Shown: positions 32,233 through 39,454, numbered from the stretch's first letter. The stretch: DNA of 64,000 nucleotides from JAHEFU01 sp020440645 (GCA_020440645.1 JAGRNR010000006.1:42640-106639); one strand, 5' to 3'. The notes: generated from the sequence alone by a model not told the origin. A program made the numbers and translations.

Positions 32233-32868
32233 ATGCCCACCGGCGCTGAAACCTACGCATCCCCGCTGCAGGCGATGGACAGCCCACTCGATGCTGCCCA
32301 GTGCGGCCAGCTCGGCAAGTGGCTGATGCTCGTCGAACAGGCCGGCAAGGTGATGAACCTGACCGGCCTGCGTGAACCGCGCGAGATGGCCGCGGAGCTT
32401 GTGCTGGAATCCCTGCGCCTGCTCGTGGACAGCCCGATTGCGGATGGCAGCCGGGTGCTGGACATCGGCAGCGGCAATGGCGCACCGGTGGTCCCGCTGG
32501 CGGTAGCCTGTCCGCAGGCCAGCTTCACCGCAGTCGAGGCCCGTAGCCGGCGCACGGACTTCCTGCAGTTCGCCTCCAGGCAGATGAAGCTCTCGAACCT
32601 GCGTGTGATCTGTAGCAGGGTCGAGGAACTACCCGAAGCGCAGCGCGGGCCATATGACTGCATCACCAGCCGGGCCTTTGCATCACCGCAGCTGTTCATC
32701 TCAATCTCCAGCGGACTGCTGGCTGAAGCCGCTGAAGTGCGCGGAATCTGCGGTGACAGCGAGGAAGAGGTTTGCTCGGCAGCGGCCAGCCATGGTCTTG
32801 CTGTGGCCTGGCTGGAACGCTATGAACATGCTGGCCGGACCCGGATTGCGTACCGCCTCAAAAGGTAA
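32233..32868 (+). CDS. rsmG: 16S rRNA (guanine527-N7)-methyltransferase RsmG
   Basis: A 211-residue SAM methyltransferase of the RsmG/GidB family, which methylates G527 of 16S rRNA. Evidence: NLTGLREPREMAAE...LESLRLL, SAM-binding motif VLDIGSGNGAPVVPLAVACP, VEARSRRTDFLQFASRQM and the RVEEL...DCITSRAFAS block, all in family order. The start ATG 32233 is 8 nt after TATACT, with no Shine-Dalgarno sequence. Confidence 0.92.
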   Translation: MPTGAETYASPLQAMDSPLDAAQCGQLGKWLMLVEQAGKVMNLTGLREPREMAAELVLESLRLLVDSPIADGSRVLDIGSGNGAPVVPLAVACPQASFTAVEARSRRTDFLQFASRQMKLSNLRVICSRVEELPEAQRGPYDCITSRAFASPQLFISISSGLLAEAAEVRGICGDSEEEVCSAAASHGLAVAWLERYEHAGRTRIAYRLKR

Positions 32869-32885
32869 AAGGAAGGACTTTCCTG

Positions 32886-32999
32886 AAAGTAATTACTTTA
32901 AGATAATTAAGCTATCGATCAATAATATTGAATTACTTGAAGGTAATTCGTTGAATAATTGATATTTTGATTGACATCCTGATTGGGATTTGATATCAT
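32886..32999 (+). promoter_or_regulatory. AT-rich region with palindromes and near-consensus promoter
   Basis: 32881-33000 is about 27% GC (32 of 120), in sharp contrast to its surroundings. It holds the perfect 14-bp palindrome AAAGTAATTACTTT (32886-32899), an imperfect palindrome GAATTACTT-GA-AGGTAATTC (32930-32949), and TTGACA (32971-32976), 17 nt, TATCAT (32994-32999). The palindromes share GTAATTAC-like halves and may be operators or an UP-element region. Confidence 0.65.
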
Positions 33000-33005
33000 C
33001 TTCCT

Positions 33006-33140
33006 GTAAGTGAATGGACGTGGATAGGAGATCCACGCAGATCCGAGGGCGACTGGGCATCGGAGCGAAGTGCCAGGGGGCACTGAACGCCGGGGAGCAC
33101 TTCCATCGTGAAGGGATTCCCAGGGCAATGGGAAGATGCA
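33006..33140 (+). ncRNA. Candidate structured leader RNA
   Basis: The ~135 nt after the promoter can fold into ATGGA/TCCAT (33014-33018 with 33102-33106) enclosing three hairpins: CGTGGAT/ATCCACG (33019-33037, AGGAG loop), CCGA/TCGG (33043-33063) and GTGCC/GGCAC (33070-33083, AGGG loop). A separate hairpin TTCCCA/TGGGAA (33117-33134) covers the GGGAAG that precedes ATG 33141. It could be a riboswitch-like regulator or an sRNA; no known class fits well. Confidence 0.4.
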
Positions 33141-33662
33141 ATGTACGGACTTGGTTTCATCTACGGTTCAAGGATCTTCGGCAGGTCAACCGCGTTCTGG
33201 CCGATGGTGCTGGTTTCACTGGTACTGATGTTCAGTACCTATGACTCCGGCAAGGGCCTGCGGAGTATCTTCACCGGGGACTGGCACGGCATTCCCGTGA
33301 TCCTGATCATCCTGGTGGTGATGGGTCTGGCCTTCTGGCTGGACCATTACCTGGAGAAGAGCACCCGCGAGGAACTGGGCCGCGAGATCGAGAAGAACGA
33401 AGCGGAATTCACCGCTGCCAACCGCCCGGGAGGCTGGAAGCAGTACTACGGCATCGCCGAGGATGAGCCGGAAGCTGAGGTGCTTGCAGTGCCTGACAGG
33501 CTGCGCAGGCGAGGCTGGCGGCCGAGCTTCGGTGAGGCAGGAGACAGGCTGGCTGACGCAGCGCAGAAATACCGCGATGAGCAGGAGAACCTGCGTCGCC
33601 ATTCTGACAACCTGCACTGGGTCAGCAGCCGCAAGCGGGAGGACAGCGCGGGATCACTCTGA
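33141..33662 (+). CDS. Two-helix membrane protein of unknown function
   Basis: A 173-residue protein with two hydrophobic helices (FWPMVLVSLVLMFS near residue 20 and IPVILIILVVMGLAFWL near residue 50), followed by ~110 charged cytoplasmic residues (EELGREIEKNEAEF, DRLRRRGWRPSF, QKYRDEQENLRRH). The start is uncertain: ATG 33141 has a weak GGGAAG site inside a hairpin; in-frame GTG 33108 with GGGGAG upstream is the alternative and would add 11 residues. It is expressed from the strong promoter at 32971 behind a structured leader, suggesting regulation. Family not recognised. Confidence 0.6.
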   Translation: MYGLGFIYGSRIFGRSTAFWPMVLVSLVLMFSTYDSGKGLRSIFTGDWHGIPVILIILVVMGLAFWLDHYLEKSTREELGREIEKNEAEFTAANRPGGWKQYYGIAEDEPEAEVLAVPDRLRRRGWRPSFGEAGDRLADAAQKYRDEQENLRRHSDNLHWVSSRKREDSAGSL

Positions 33663-33681
33663 GAGCGCAGCTGCATCCAGG

Positions 33682-33800
33682 GGCCGTCCGGGTGGACGGC
33701 CGGCGGGCCGGACAGTCCCGCCGGGGGGACAGGTGGGGACCCTGCTGATGCAGGGGGACAGTAGGGACCACGGGAGGCGTTGGCTGCAACCGCGCCTCCC
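33682..33800. repeat. GC-rich hairpins and GGGGGACAG direct repeats
   Basis: In the gene-free stretch 33663-34009: a hairpin GGCCGTCC/GGACGGCC (33682-33701), two copies of GGGGGACAGnnGGG(G)ACC (33723-33741 and 33753-33769) and a third hairpin GGGAGGCG/CGCGCCTCCC (33772-33800). GGGGACAG-type repeats are often found near REP/RAYT sequences; a RAYT gene lies 1.9 kb away. I see no convincing gene in the rest of the stretch. Confidence 0.5.
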
Positions 33801-34009
33801 TTGGGCGTTTCTGGGAACGTCATGGCACCGGGAAAGAGGAGTGAAGTTACGCTTTACGGACCGCGGAGCGCGCAAAAAGTACATCGCTGCCCCGGAAGAT
33901 GCGACGTGCAATCAGCGAGAGGCTAAGCCTTGGGCTGTATTGCAGGCCGCCGAGCGCTCGCGTAAGGCGGAAGAAGAATTCAGACCGTCGAGCCCTCGGG
34001 CGAGACGGC

Positions 34010-34040
34010 GAAACAAAAAGGCCCGCCTAAGCGGGCCTTG
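34010..34040 (-). terminator. Terminator of the Cys-rich lipoprotein gene
   Basis: Stem AAGGCCCGC/GCGGGCCTT (34018-34039, loop of 4). On the minus strand it is followed by TTTTTGTTT, a good terminator for the gene ending at 34104. Confidence 0.85.
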
Positions 34041-34103
34041 TGTTGGTCAGGTTCCAGGCAGCAGCCGGTTCACACCGCCTTCATCGCCTGCTTGGGGAAG
34101 GGC

Positions 34104-34625
34104 TTAACCCTTGGTGCCGGTCTCGGTGCTGGCGGTGTCATCCTTATCGGCGGACTTCTCCTTGCCTTCGCAATCCTTGCCGTCGCAGTCGCCGCAGTCC
34201 TTGCCATCGCAATCGCCGCAGTCCTTGTCTTCCTTACCCTCGCAACCTTCCTTGCCGCAGCAGTCCTTCTCACCCTCGCCGCCCATGCTGGCGTCGGTGG
34301 TCACGATGCCTTCCTTGGCTTCGGCGGCGCAGTGCTCGCAGGTGCCACCCTCGGCAGCGGCGCACTCAGCGCAGGCTTCCTTGGAGGCAGCCTCGGTACC
34401 CTTCTCACCCGGGCAGCAACCGCCTTCGCAGCTCTTGCCCTCAGTGGCCTCAGCGCCACAGGGGTTGGCGGCCGGGGGCGCTACACCGGTGTCGGTGCTG
34501 GCGTTGACGGTCTCAACGGCCTTGCTGTTGTCGGCAGCATCCGCGCTGTAGTTGCTGTCATTACAGCCGGCTGCCACGAGGATGGCCGCCAGCGCAAGAA
34601 GAAGCATTGCAATTCTGAATTTCAT
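34104..34625 (-). CDS. Cys-rich acidic lipoprotein, possible metal-binding protein
   Basis: A 173-residue lipoprotein. The ATG at 34625 follows an AAGGAG site; the signal peptide ends in lipobox V-A-A-G-C. The mature chain is extremely rich in Cys, Asp, Glu, Lys and Gly: about 16 Cys, including two CC pairs, GTCEHC, and a near-perfect tandem repeat DCGDCDGK. The absence of hydrophobic core residues suggests an extended metal- or redox-active chain rather than a globular fold. Metallothionein-like scavenging of Zn, Cu or other soft metals at the cell surface is a plausible guess, unproven. It has its own terminator at 34010. Confidence 0.75.
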   Translation of the reverse strand: MKFRIAMLLLALAAILVAAGCNDSNYSADAADNSKAVETVNASTDTGVAPPAANPCGAEATEGKSCEGGCCPGEKGTEAASKEACAECAAAEGGTCEHCAAEAKEGIVTTDASMGGEGEKDCCGKEGCEGKEDKDCGDCDGKDCGDCDGKDCEGKEKSADKDDTASTETGTKG

Positions 34626-34769
34626 CGATCGATCTCCTTGGTACTGTGCTCGCCGGCCATCAGACGGACCGGCTGCTACCGCAGCTTGAACGTGCAGACT
34701 ATATAACATGGCTGCACGGCCCTTGCGCAAATGTTCGCAAGACACTGCTCTGACGCAAAACGGCGCGGA

Positions 34770-35498
34770 TTATTCGATTCCGGCATTTGATTCACCTGCT
34801 TCATCCTCTGAATCTTCCCTGCTGAAGCGTGATTCCAGCTCCTCGAGGATCAGCAGCAGTTCGATCCGGCGCCTGAGCATTTCCGGCAGCATGCTGATGA
34901 ACACCATGCCCATCAGGATCCCGAGGCTTGGCACATAGGCCAGCTGCGGCAGCTCCAGCAGCTGTCCGATGATCACTATCCCCAGCAGCCCGTACACCGT
35001 CCAGCAGGCATATGCGTACCTGCGCAGCGGATCGCTTTTCCTCGGGGGATGGGTCAGCACGAAGCGGTTGGCGATCAGGTGCTTTGAAGCGTAGTGCAAC
35101 CAGCCGCGCAGGTCCTGGCCCTGCTGCACCCAGGCTTCGAGGGAATTGTCGCGCAGGATGAGCGTGCCGTGCGGCACCTCGCGCTGGTCCATGTGGATGA
35201 TCATGCGGGTGGCGAACTGCTGCACGGCCTGGCTGTCCTGCAGCAGCGGCCGGAAACTGTCCATCAGCATCCGGCTCAGGCGGCTGGCCAGCAGGTAGCA
35301 CAGCCCCCAGCCGGGCAGCAGCATTGCGAGGCCGAGCAGGAAGGGGCTGGGCAGCCAGTCCGGCCGGGTCAGCGTGAAGTCCAGCGCCAGCATAAGGTTG
35401 AAGTACAGCGCAGGCAGCAGCGAGAAGAAGAACAGCGTATATCCCAGCATCTCATGCTGCACACGGGCCCGCTCCTTCAGTTCGTGGCCGATGTCCAT
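34770..35498 (-). CDS. Four-helix membrane protein with cytoplasmic loop
   Basis: A 242-residue membrane protein. ATG at 35498 (minus strand) is 9 nt after TATAAT (35513-35508) without a Shine-Dalgarno sequence, so the start MDIGHELKERARVQHEM is preferred over longer frames. Two membrane helices at about 20-45 and 53-75, a ~75-residue soluble loop containing REVPHGTLILRDNSLEAWVQQGQDLRGWL, two more helices at about 160-205, and a charged C-terminal helix (RRRIELLLILEELESRFSRED). The same layout is seen at 30160 and 36268. Function unknown. Confidence 0.7.
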   Translation of the reverse strand: MDIGHELKERARVQHEMLGYTLFFFSLLPALYFNLMLALDFTLTRPDWLPSPFLLGLAMLLPGWGLCYLLASRLSRMLMDSFRPLLQDSQAVQQFATRMIIHMDQREVPHGTLILRDNSLEAWVQQGQDLRGWLHYASKHLIANRFVLTHPPRKSDPLRRYAYACWTVYGLLGIVIIGQLLELPQLAYVPSLGILMGMVFISMLPEMLRRRIELLLILEELESRFSREDSEDEAGESNAGIE

Positions 35499-35529
35499 CC
35501 CGCGTTGATTATAAGGGTGAGGATGAAGA

Positions 35530-35680
35530 GGCGACGCTCTCGTCGCCGGAATGGTGGAGCAGGCGAGATGTGGTTGCGACCTCCCCGTCGCCGGAATATT
35601 GGAGATGTTTGTCATCAATAGACAATAATGGTAATATTAATACCTGTAGTGGCGGCGCCCTCGCCGCCGGAATGTTGGAA
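35530..35680. repeat. Three REP-like palindromes upstream of the RAYT gene
   Basis: Three copies of one unit: 35530-35559 GGCGAC-GCTCTC-GTCGCC then GGAATGGTGGAG; 35575-35604 TGCGAC-CTCCCC-GTCGCC then GGAATATTGGAG; 35651-35680 GGCGGCG-CCCT-CGCCGCC then GGAATGTTGGAA. Each is a hairpin plus a conserved GGAATrtTGGAr tail. The third copy contains the start codon of the transposase gene. Confidence 0.85.
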
Positions 35681-36127
35681 GAAACATTGGCTGGTAAGTA
35701 CAAGCATTTGCCGCAGTTCCGCCTCCCGGAGGTTGTCTACTTCGTGACCTGGTGCCTGGCTGACAGGAATGACGAATTGTTGCCACAGGAACGTGAGATC
35801 GTGGCGAAGACGATCACTTTGTGGCATGAGGATCGCTACCGCCTGGCGGCATATGTGGTGATGGATGACCATGTGCACGTGATGGTGCTGCCATTGCCAC
35901 CGAATGAGCTGGGTCAGATCCTCCACAGCTGGAAGGGCTACACATCCAAGGCGATAAACGGGCTGCGGGGAACCCGCGGGAAGCGTTGGCAGAAAAGCAG
36001 CTATACGGAAATCATGAGGAATGAGCGGGAGATCCGGGAGAAGGTGAGCTACATCCTGCGGAATCCCGAGCGGCGCTGGCCCGCAGCCGGATCATACCGC
36101 TGGGCGGCCATGTTCGACGTGTTCTGA
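35672..36127 (+). CDS. REP-associated tyrosine transposase (RAYT, TnpA_REP)
   Basis: A 151-residue IS200/IS605-like HUH transposase of the RAYT type. The hallmark DDHVHVMVLP holds the His-x-His pair; VVYFVTWCLADRNDELL is the usual N-terminal strand, LGQILHSWKGYTSKAIN the helix region, and YTEIMRNEREIREKVSYILRNPERRW the catalytic Tyr helix and conserved C-terminus. ATG 35672 is in the tail of a REP copy. RAYTs are single-copy, vertically kept genes that mobilise REP elements; here palindromes flank it on both sides, inverted on the right. The gene seems intact. Confidence 0.9.
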   Translation: MLEETLAGKYKHLPQFRLPEVVYFVTWCLADRNDELLPQEREIVAKTITLWHEDRYRLAAYVVMDDHVHVMVLPLPPNELGQILHSWKGYTSKAINGLRGTRGKRWQKSSYTEIMRNEREIREKVSYILRNPERRWPAAGSYRWAAMFDVF

Positions 36128-36129
36128 CT

Positions 36130-36268
36130 GCCGGCCGAAGGCCGCCAGTGCAGCGGCGAGGGCGCCGCTGCTACAAATTCAACTCCGAACCAATCTTCTT
36201 CCTGATGTGGCAACGACTGAATCAATAACTTGGAAATCGAAACATGTGGCGGCGACGCCCCCGTCGCC
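36130..36268. repeat. REP-like palindromes downstream of the RAYT gene
   Basis: GCCGGCC-GAA-GGCCGCC at 36130-36146; CAGCGGCG-AGG-GCGCCGCTG at 36151-36170 (an inverted relative of the unit at 35651, followed by CTACA); and GGCGAC-GCCCCC-GTCGCC at 36251-36268, whose last base is within the stop codon of the minus-strand gene. The stretch between is gene-free. Confidence 0.8.
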
Positions 36269-36957
36269 TATGCCCTCAGCCTCCTGAGCACTTCCTCGGG
36301 CAGCAGGTAGCGCAGCATCGGCGGGCGCAGGACCCGGGCCGGGTTGCTGAAGATGATGATTGCGAAGATCAAGTATGAAAAGGCCATGCCGGGTTCGAGT
36401 CGGAAGCCATAACGTTCAGCGGCAAAACCCAGCAGGGACAGCAGGAAGAGCACCGCTGCAATGTAGCTGAACATGTTGGTGGAAGGCACTTCCCGCGGTA
36501 GTTCACGTTCCACTCGGTGGATATGACTCAGCAGCCACGCAAGCATGTCCTGCCCGTCCTTCAGTTCAACGAAGCGGTTCTTCTGTAGTGTTGGTTCATG
36601 CTGTGGATCTTCAAGATCGACTTTCCACTCACCGGTCATTCCGAGCATGATCTCGCGTACGGCCAGGCTCTCTGACAACTGGCTGGCAGTCTGGTTTTCC
36701 GTGGCATGGTTCACGCGTTGCAGCTCTCGGAATGAAAGCAGAGCTGCAATGAGGCCCGTTGTCACGCCGGCAGCAATGCCGATGTCATAAGGAGTTGCCG
36801 CTAGCTGCAGCTGCTCGCAGAACTGCGCCACTATAGTGCCGATCATACTGCCGACGATCATTCCGGCAGCAAATGCAAACAGCACTAGGTAGAACCGCAC
36901 CTTGCGCTTTTCGCTCTGCACTGCGGATTCCAGCCTGTCCGTATAACTCCCCATCAT
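36268..36957 (-). CDS. Four-helix membrane protein with cytoplasmic loop
   Basis: A 229-residue membrane protein with helices at about 20-45, 58-78, 160-180 and 187-205, and a soluble loop of ~80 residues between the pairs (LRELQRVNHATENQ, GMTGEWKVDLEDPQHEP). ATG at 36957 is exactly 7 nt after TATAAT (36970-36965), so the transcript is probably leaderless. The C-terminus LLPEEVLRRLRA is encoded up to the edge of a REP-like palindrome. It shares topology with the proteins at 30160 and 34770, but sequence similarity is weak. Function unknown. Confidence 0.7.
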   Translation of the reverse strand: MMGSYTDRLESAVQSEKRKVRFYLVLFAFAAGMIVGSMIGTIVAQFCEQLQLAATPYDIGIAAGVTTGLIAALLSFRELQRVNHATENQTASQLSESLAVREIMLGMTGEWKVDLEDPQHEPTLQKNRFVELKDGQDMLAWLLSHIHRVERELPREVPSTNMFSYIAAVLFLLSLLGFAAERYGFRLEPGMAFSYLIFAIIIFSNPARVLRPPMLRYLLPEEVLRRLRA

Positions 36958-36964
36958 CCCCCTG

Positions 36965-37016
36965 ATTATACGCAGCCGGGTCTTGCGCTGTTACATGGAC
37001 ATTCCGTATCTATAAT
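36965..37016. promoter_or_regulatory. Divergent promoters between 36268 gene and ChaN-like gene
   Basis: Minus-strand TATAAT at 36970-36965, 7 nt before ATG 36957. Plus-strand TATAAT at 37011-37016, 22 nt before ATG 37038, with a GAGGAG site at 37023-37028. One side is leaderless, the other has a normal leader. Confidence 0.6.
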
Positions 37017-37037
37017 GGATGCGAGGAGCAATGCACC

Positions 37038-38051
37038 ATGCACACCCGTTTATTCCTGCCCGCCATCGCGGCCCTGCTGGCCGCCCATGCCATGACTAGC
37101 CCCGCACGCGCCGATCAGCCGGCGGGCGATGACCCGCTGCGCATCTATGCGCTGGATGAGGAACGCAGCCTGTTCGACAGCGGCATCGTGAGCTGGGAGA
37201 GCTTCATCTCCGACCTTGCCGCTGCCGACGTCGTGTTCCTTGGTGAGTACCACGACGATGACGCCAGCCACCGCGTGCAACTCAGGGTGCTTGACGAACT
37301 GGCCTGGCGCAATGACATGCAGCTCAGCCTGGCGATGGAGCAGTTCGAGCGCGATGTGCAGCAGGTGCTTGATGCCTACCTCAGGGGCGAGATTGACGAG
37401 GAGGCATTCCTCGCCGACAGCCGCCCCTGGCCGAACTACCCGGAGCATTACCGGCCGCTGATCGAGTTCTGCCGCGAGTACGGTGTGCCGGTGCGCGCCG
37501 GCAACATCCCGCGCCGATTCGCCAGCAAGGTTGCCAAGGAAGGCCTCCCGAAGATGTACGGCGAGCTGACGGACGAGGAGCGGCCCTGGGTGGCGGCGGC
37601 GACCGTCAATGAGCAGAATGCCTACTTTGACAACTTCGTGGATGCGATGGGCGGGCATGGCGGCTCGATGAGCGACGAGATGCTGACCGCCTTCTACCAG
37701 GCACAGTGCATCAAGGACGACACGATGGCGGAGAGCATCGCGCAGATCCGCGATGCCTACCCGGACATGCCCGTGCTGCACATCAACGGCAGCTTCCACA
37801 GCGACTACGGGCTGGGTACAGTGGAGCGCCTCGTGCAGCGCCGCCCGGCTGACAATGTGGTCGTGGTGGCACTGCGCCCGGTTGACAGCTTCAGCGGGCT
37901 GCTGCCCTTCGAGGACCGCGAGCTGGCGGATTACATCGTATATGTGCCCGGCCCGCAGTGGGGCATGTGGAAGAAGGAGACGATGGCCCGCGAGGCGGCA
38001 GCCGCCGAGGCAGCTGCAGCGGAAGAAGAAGCAATGAGCAATGAAGAATGA
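37038..38051 (+). CDS. ChaN-family (heme-binding uptake-like) protein
   Basis: A 337-residue secreted protein with signal peptide ending ...SPARA. It matches the ChaN/EreA-like fold: VVFLGEYHDDDASHRVQLRVLDEL, LAMEQFERDVQQVLDAYLRGEIDEEAFL, RPWPNYPEHYRPLIEFCREYGVPVRAGNIPRR, QCIKDDTMAESI and VLHINGSFHSDYG. ChaN binds heme at the cell surface in Campylobacter and may serve iron uptake, which fits a cell with TonB-ExbBD. ATG 37038 has a GAGGAG site. Oddity: the last ~7 codons (EAMSNEE) are encoded by the first units of a heptamer repeat array, so the original C-terminus may have been replaced. Confidence 0.85.
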   Translation: MHTRLFLPAIAALLAAHAMTSPARADQPAGDDPLRIYALDEERSLFDSGIVSWESFISDLAAADVVFLGEYHDDDASHRVQLRVLDELAWRNDMQLSLAMEQFERDVQQVLDAYLRGEIDEEAFLADSRPWPNYPEHYRPLIEFCREYGVPVRAGNIPRRFASKVAKEGLPKMYGELTDEERPWVAAATVNEQNAYFDNFVDAMGGHGGSMSDEMLTAFYQAQCIKDDTMAESIAQIRDAYPDMPVLHINGSFHSDYGLGTVERLVQRRPADNVVVVALRPVDSFSGLLPFEDRELADYIVYVPGPQWGMWKKETMAREAAAAEAAAAEEEAMSNEE

Positions 38052-38166
38052 GCAATGATTATTGAGCAATGAAGAATGAGAAATGAGCAATGAGTTCAAC
38101 TCACTGTGAAGTCACCTCGATGCCTGTCAGGCTCATTGCTCAATCTTCATCACTCATTGCTCCTCA
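38031..38166. repeat. Heptamer arrays in inverted orientation
   Basis: Nine exact-register 7-bp units at 38031-38093 (GCAATGA, GCAATGA, AGAATGA, GCAATGA, TTATTGA, GCAATGA, AGAATGA, GAAATGA, GCAATGA). The reverse-complement units (TCATTGC, TCAATCT, TCATCAC, TCATTGC) stand at about 38133-38160, so the region can fold back. The array enters the end of the ChaN-like gene. The rest of the gene-free stretch to 38489 shows nothing recognisable. Confidence 0.85.
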
Positions 38167-38489
38167 AACCTCCCCACTCCAACCTTTTCCCTGAATTTCC
38201 AGGCATTGTGTGAACAATGACCGTTCCGGGCGGTCTATGTAGGCGGGGAAGCACAGCGCACGGGGAAGCGCGGACGCCAGAAAACACGTCAGCGTGACAA
38301 GGGATGGAACCACATGCAAGTCCTGTGCGATTCTGCGCGCACATCAATATCTGAAAGCTCCACTTCAGGATTGTCAACCAATTGCGCTTGCCAGTTTGAG
38401 ATTTCCAAGGTGAATCTGCGAATTTCTGAGAACCGCGAAACCATCGGGATTTTCGTCGCGTCTAGTTGGCTGTGATGCAGGGAAGCGGG

Positions 38490-39158
38490 ATGAACAACCT
38501 GGGATGGAAACACAGCCTGATGGGCCAGCTCAACCAGCCGGTGCGGGCGCGGGTCTGGGCAGTGGTGCTGCCGGCCTTCGCCGTGTATGTGATGCTGCTC
38601 TTGGCCGGCCAGCGCGGGATGCCCACCAGCCAGCGCTTCAGCCAGAGCGTGCACGGCCTGATCACGGTGCAAAGCGAGATCGAGCACTGGACGGCCGGCA
38701 GCCAGAAGTTCCCGCTGCGCATCGAGCCGCTGATGGGCTCGCTGGACATCCAGCGCGTGCCGGTCAACTGGTACCGCCGCGAGCGCCGGGCCAGCCAGCC
38801 GATGCGCCTCGTGGAACTCGGCAGCACGGACTTCGTCGGCAACTACAGCTACATCCCGGTGCTGGACAAGGGGCAGGTGGTGGGCTACTACCTGCTGGTG
38901 TATGGCAACCAGCTGACCCCGGGGATGGACGTTGACAACGACGGCCGGCGTGACCATGTGGTGCACGTGCTCAGCAGCACGAGTGTGCATGGCAACCTGT
39001 GGGGCTGCTGGCCGGGGCGTGAGAGCGAACTGCCGCCGCTGGATGAGGCGATTGCCCAGTGGCGGGACTTCCGTGAGAACAATGACCAGCTCTGGCATGA
39101 CAGCGCGCGCCAGCTCACCACCCTGAGCCAGCCGCACTACCAGGGCACGGCGGTCTGA
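38490..39158 (+). CDS. Secreted or membrane-anchored protein, unknown function
   Basis: A 222-residue protein with one hydrophobic segment at about residues 18-38 (VWAVVLPAFAVYVMLLLAG) and a globular extracytoplasmic domain rich in Trp, Tyr and His (NYSYIPVLDKGQVVGYYLLVYG, GMDVDNDGRRDHVVHVL). The DxDxDGxxD stretch could bind calcium. ATG 38490 is preceded by CAGGGAAG; in-frame ATG 38475 is an alternative. The weakly hydrophobic N-terminal helix after a polar leader recalls signal anchors. No family recognised. A small ORF and a strong terminator follow. Confidence 0.65.
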   Translation: MNNLGWKHSLMGQLNQPVRARVWAVVLPAFAVYVMLLLAGQRGMPTSQRFSQSVHGLITVQSEIEHWTAGSQKFPLRIEPLMGSLDIQRVPVNWYRRERRASQPMRLVELGSTDFVGNYSYIPVLDKGQVVGYYLLVYGNQLTPGMDVDNDGRRDHVVHVLSSTSVHGNLWGCWPGRESELPPLDEAIAQWRDFRENNDQLWHDSARQLTTLSQPHYQGTAV

Positions 39159-39195
39159 GGAATGACGGCTTCGGGGGAGGCCATGGAGCAAGGGG

Positions 39196-39411
39196 ATGCC
39201 ACGCGAGATGGATAAGCATGATACTGACAACCTGTACGGGCCTTGTGGACCTGCGGTGGACCACCACGGCAGGCTGCAGCGGGCAATGGAGCACGCCAGG
39301 CGCGTGGCCGGTGCACAGGCGGCCGGGCGCGGCGTGCTCGACCCGCACGGTGCCGCGATCTGGCTGCGCTTCTGCGATGAGGCGGGCCTGGGCCACGATG
39401 GCCTGAACTGA
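39196..39411 (+). CDS. Small conserved-looking hypothetical protein
   Basis: A 71-residue soluble, helical-looking product (RLQRAMEHARRVAGAQAAG, AAIWLRFCDEAGLGHDGLN) between the unknown gene ending at 39158 and a strong terminator at 39455. The start is uncertain: ATG 39196 or ATG 39208, neither with a clear ribosome site, though coupling to the upstream gene (37 nt away) is possible. Composition is like that of neighbouring coding sequence. An overlapping ORF in another frame (39218-39406) is a weaker alternative. Confidence 0.45.
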   Translation: MPREMDKHDTDNLYGPCGPAVDHHGRLQRAMEHARRVAGAQAAGRGVLDPHGAAIWLRFCDEAGLGHDGLN

Positions 39412-39454
39412 CAACGATAACAACTTCCAACTCACAGCCAAACCCAACCAGTGA

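Noticed and set aside
33041..33134. ZTP (pfl) riboswitch
   Set aside because: Words resembling its conserved blocks occur in order, but the stems that would be needed around them do not form, an extra hairpin is inserted, and the downstream gene has no link to folate or purine metabolism.
33841..34107. Plus-strand frame starting GTG 33841 (KLRFTDRGARKKYIAAPED...)
   Set aside because: No spacing for its AGAGGA ribosome site, no recognisable domain, and it runs through the terminator of the minus-strand Cys-rich lipoprotein gene. A degraded coding remnant is possible but unsupported.
38289..39230. 313-residue minus-strand frame opposite the gene at 38490
   Set aside because: His/Val/Arg-rich shadow; the plus-strand frame has a better start, hydrophobic segment and codon pattern.
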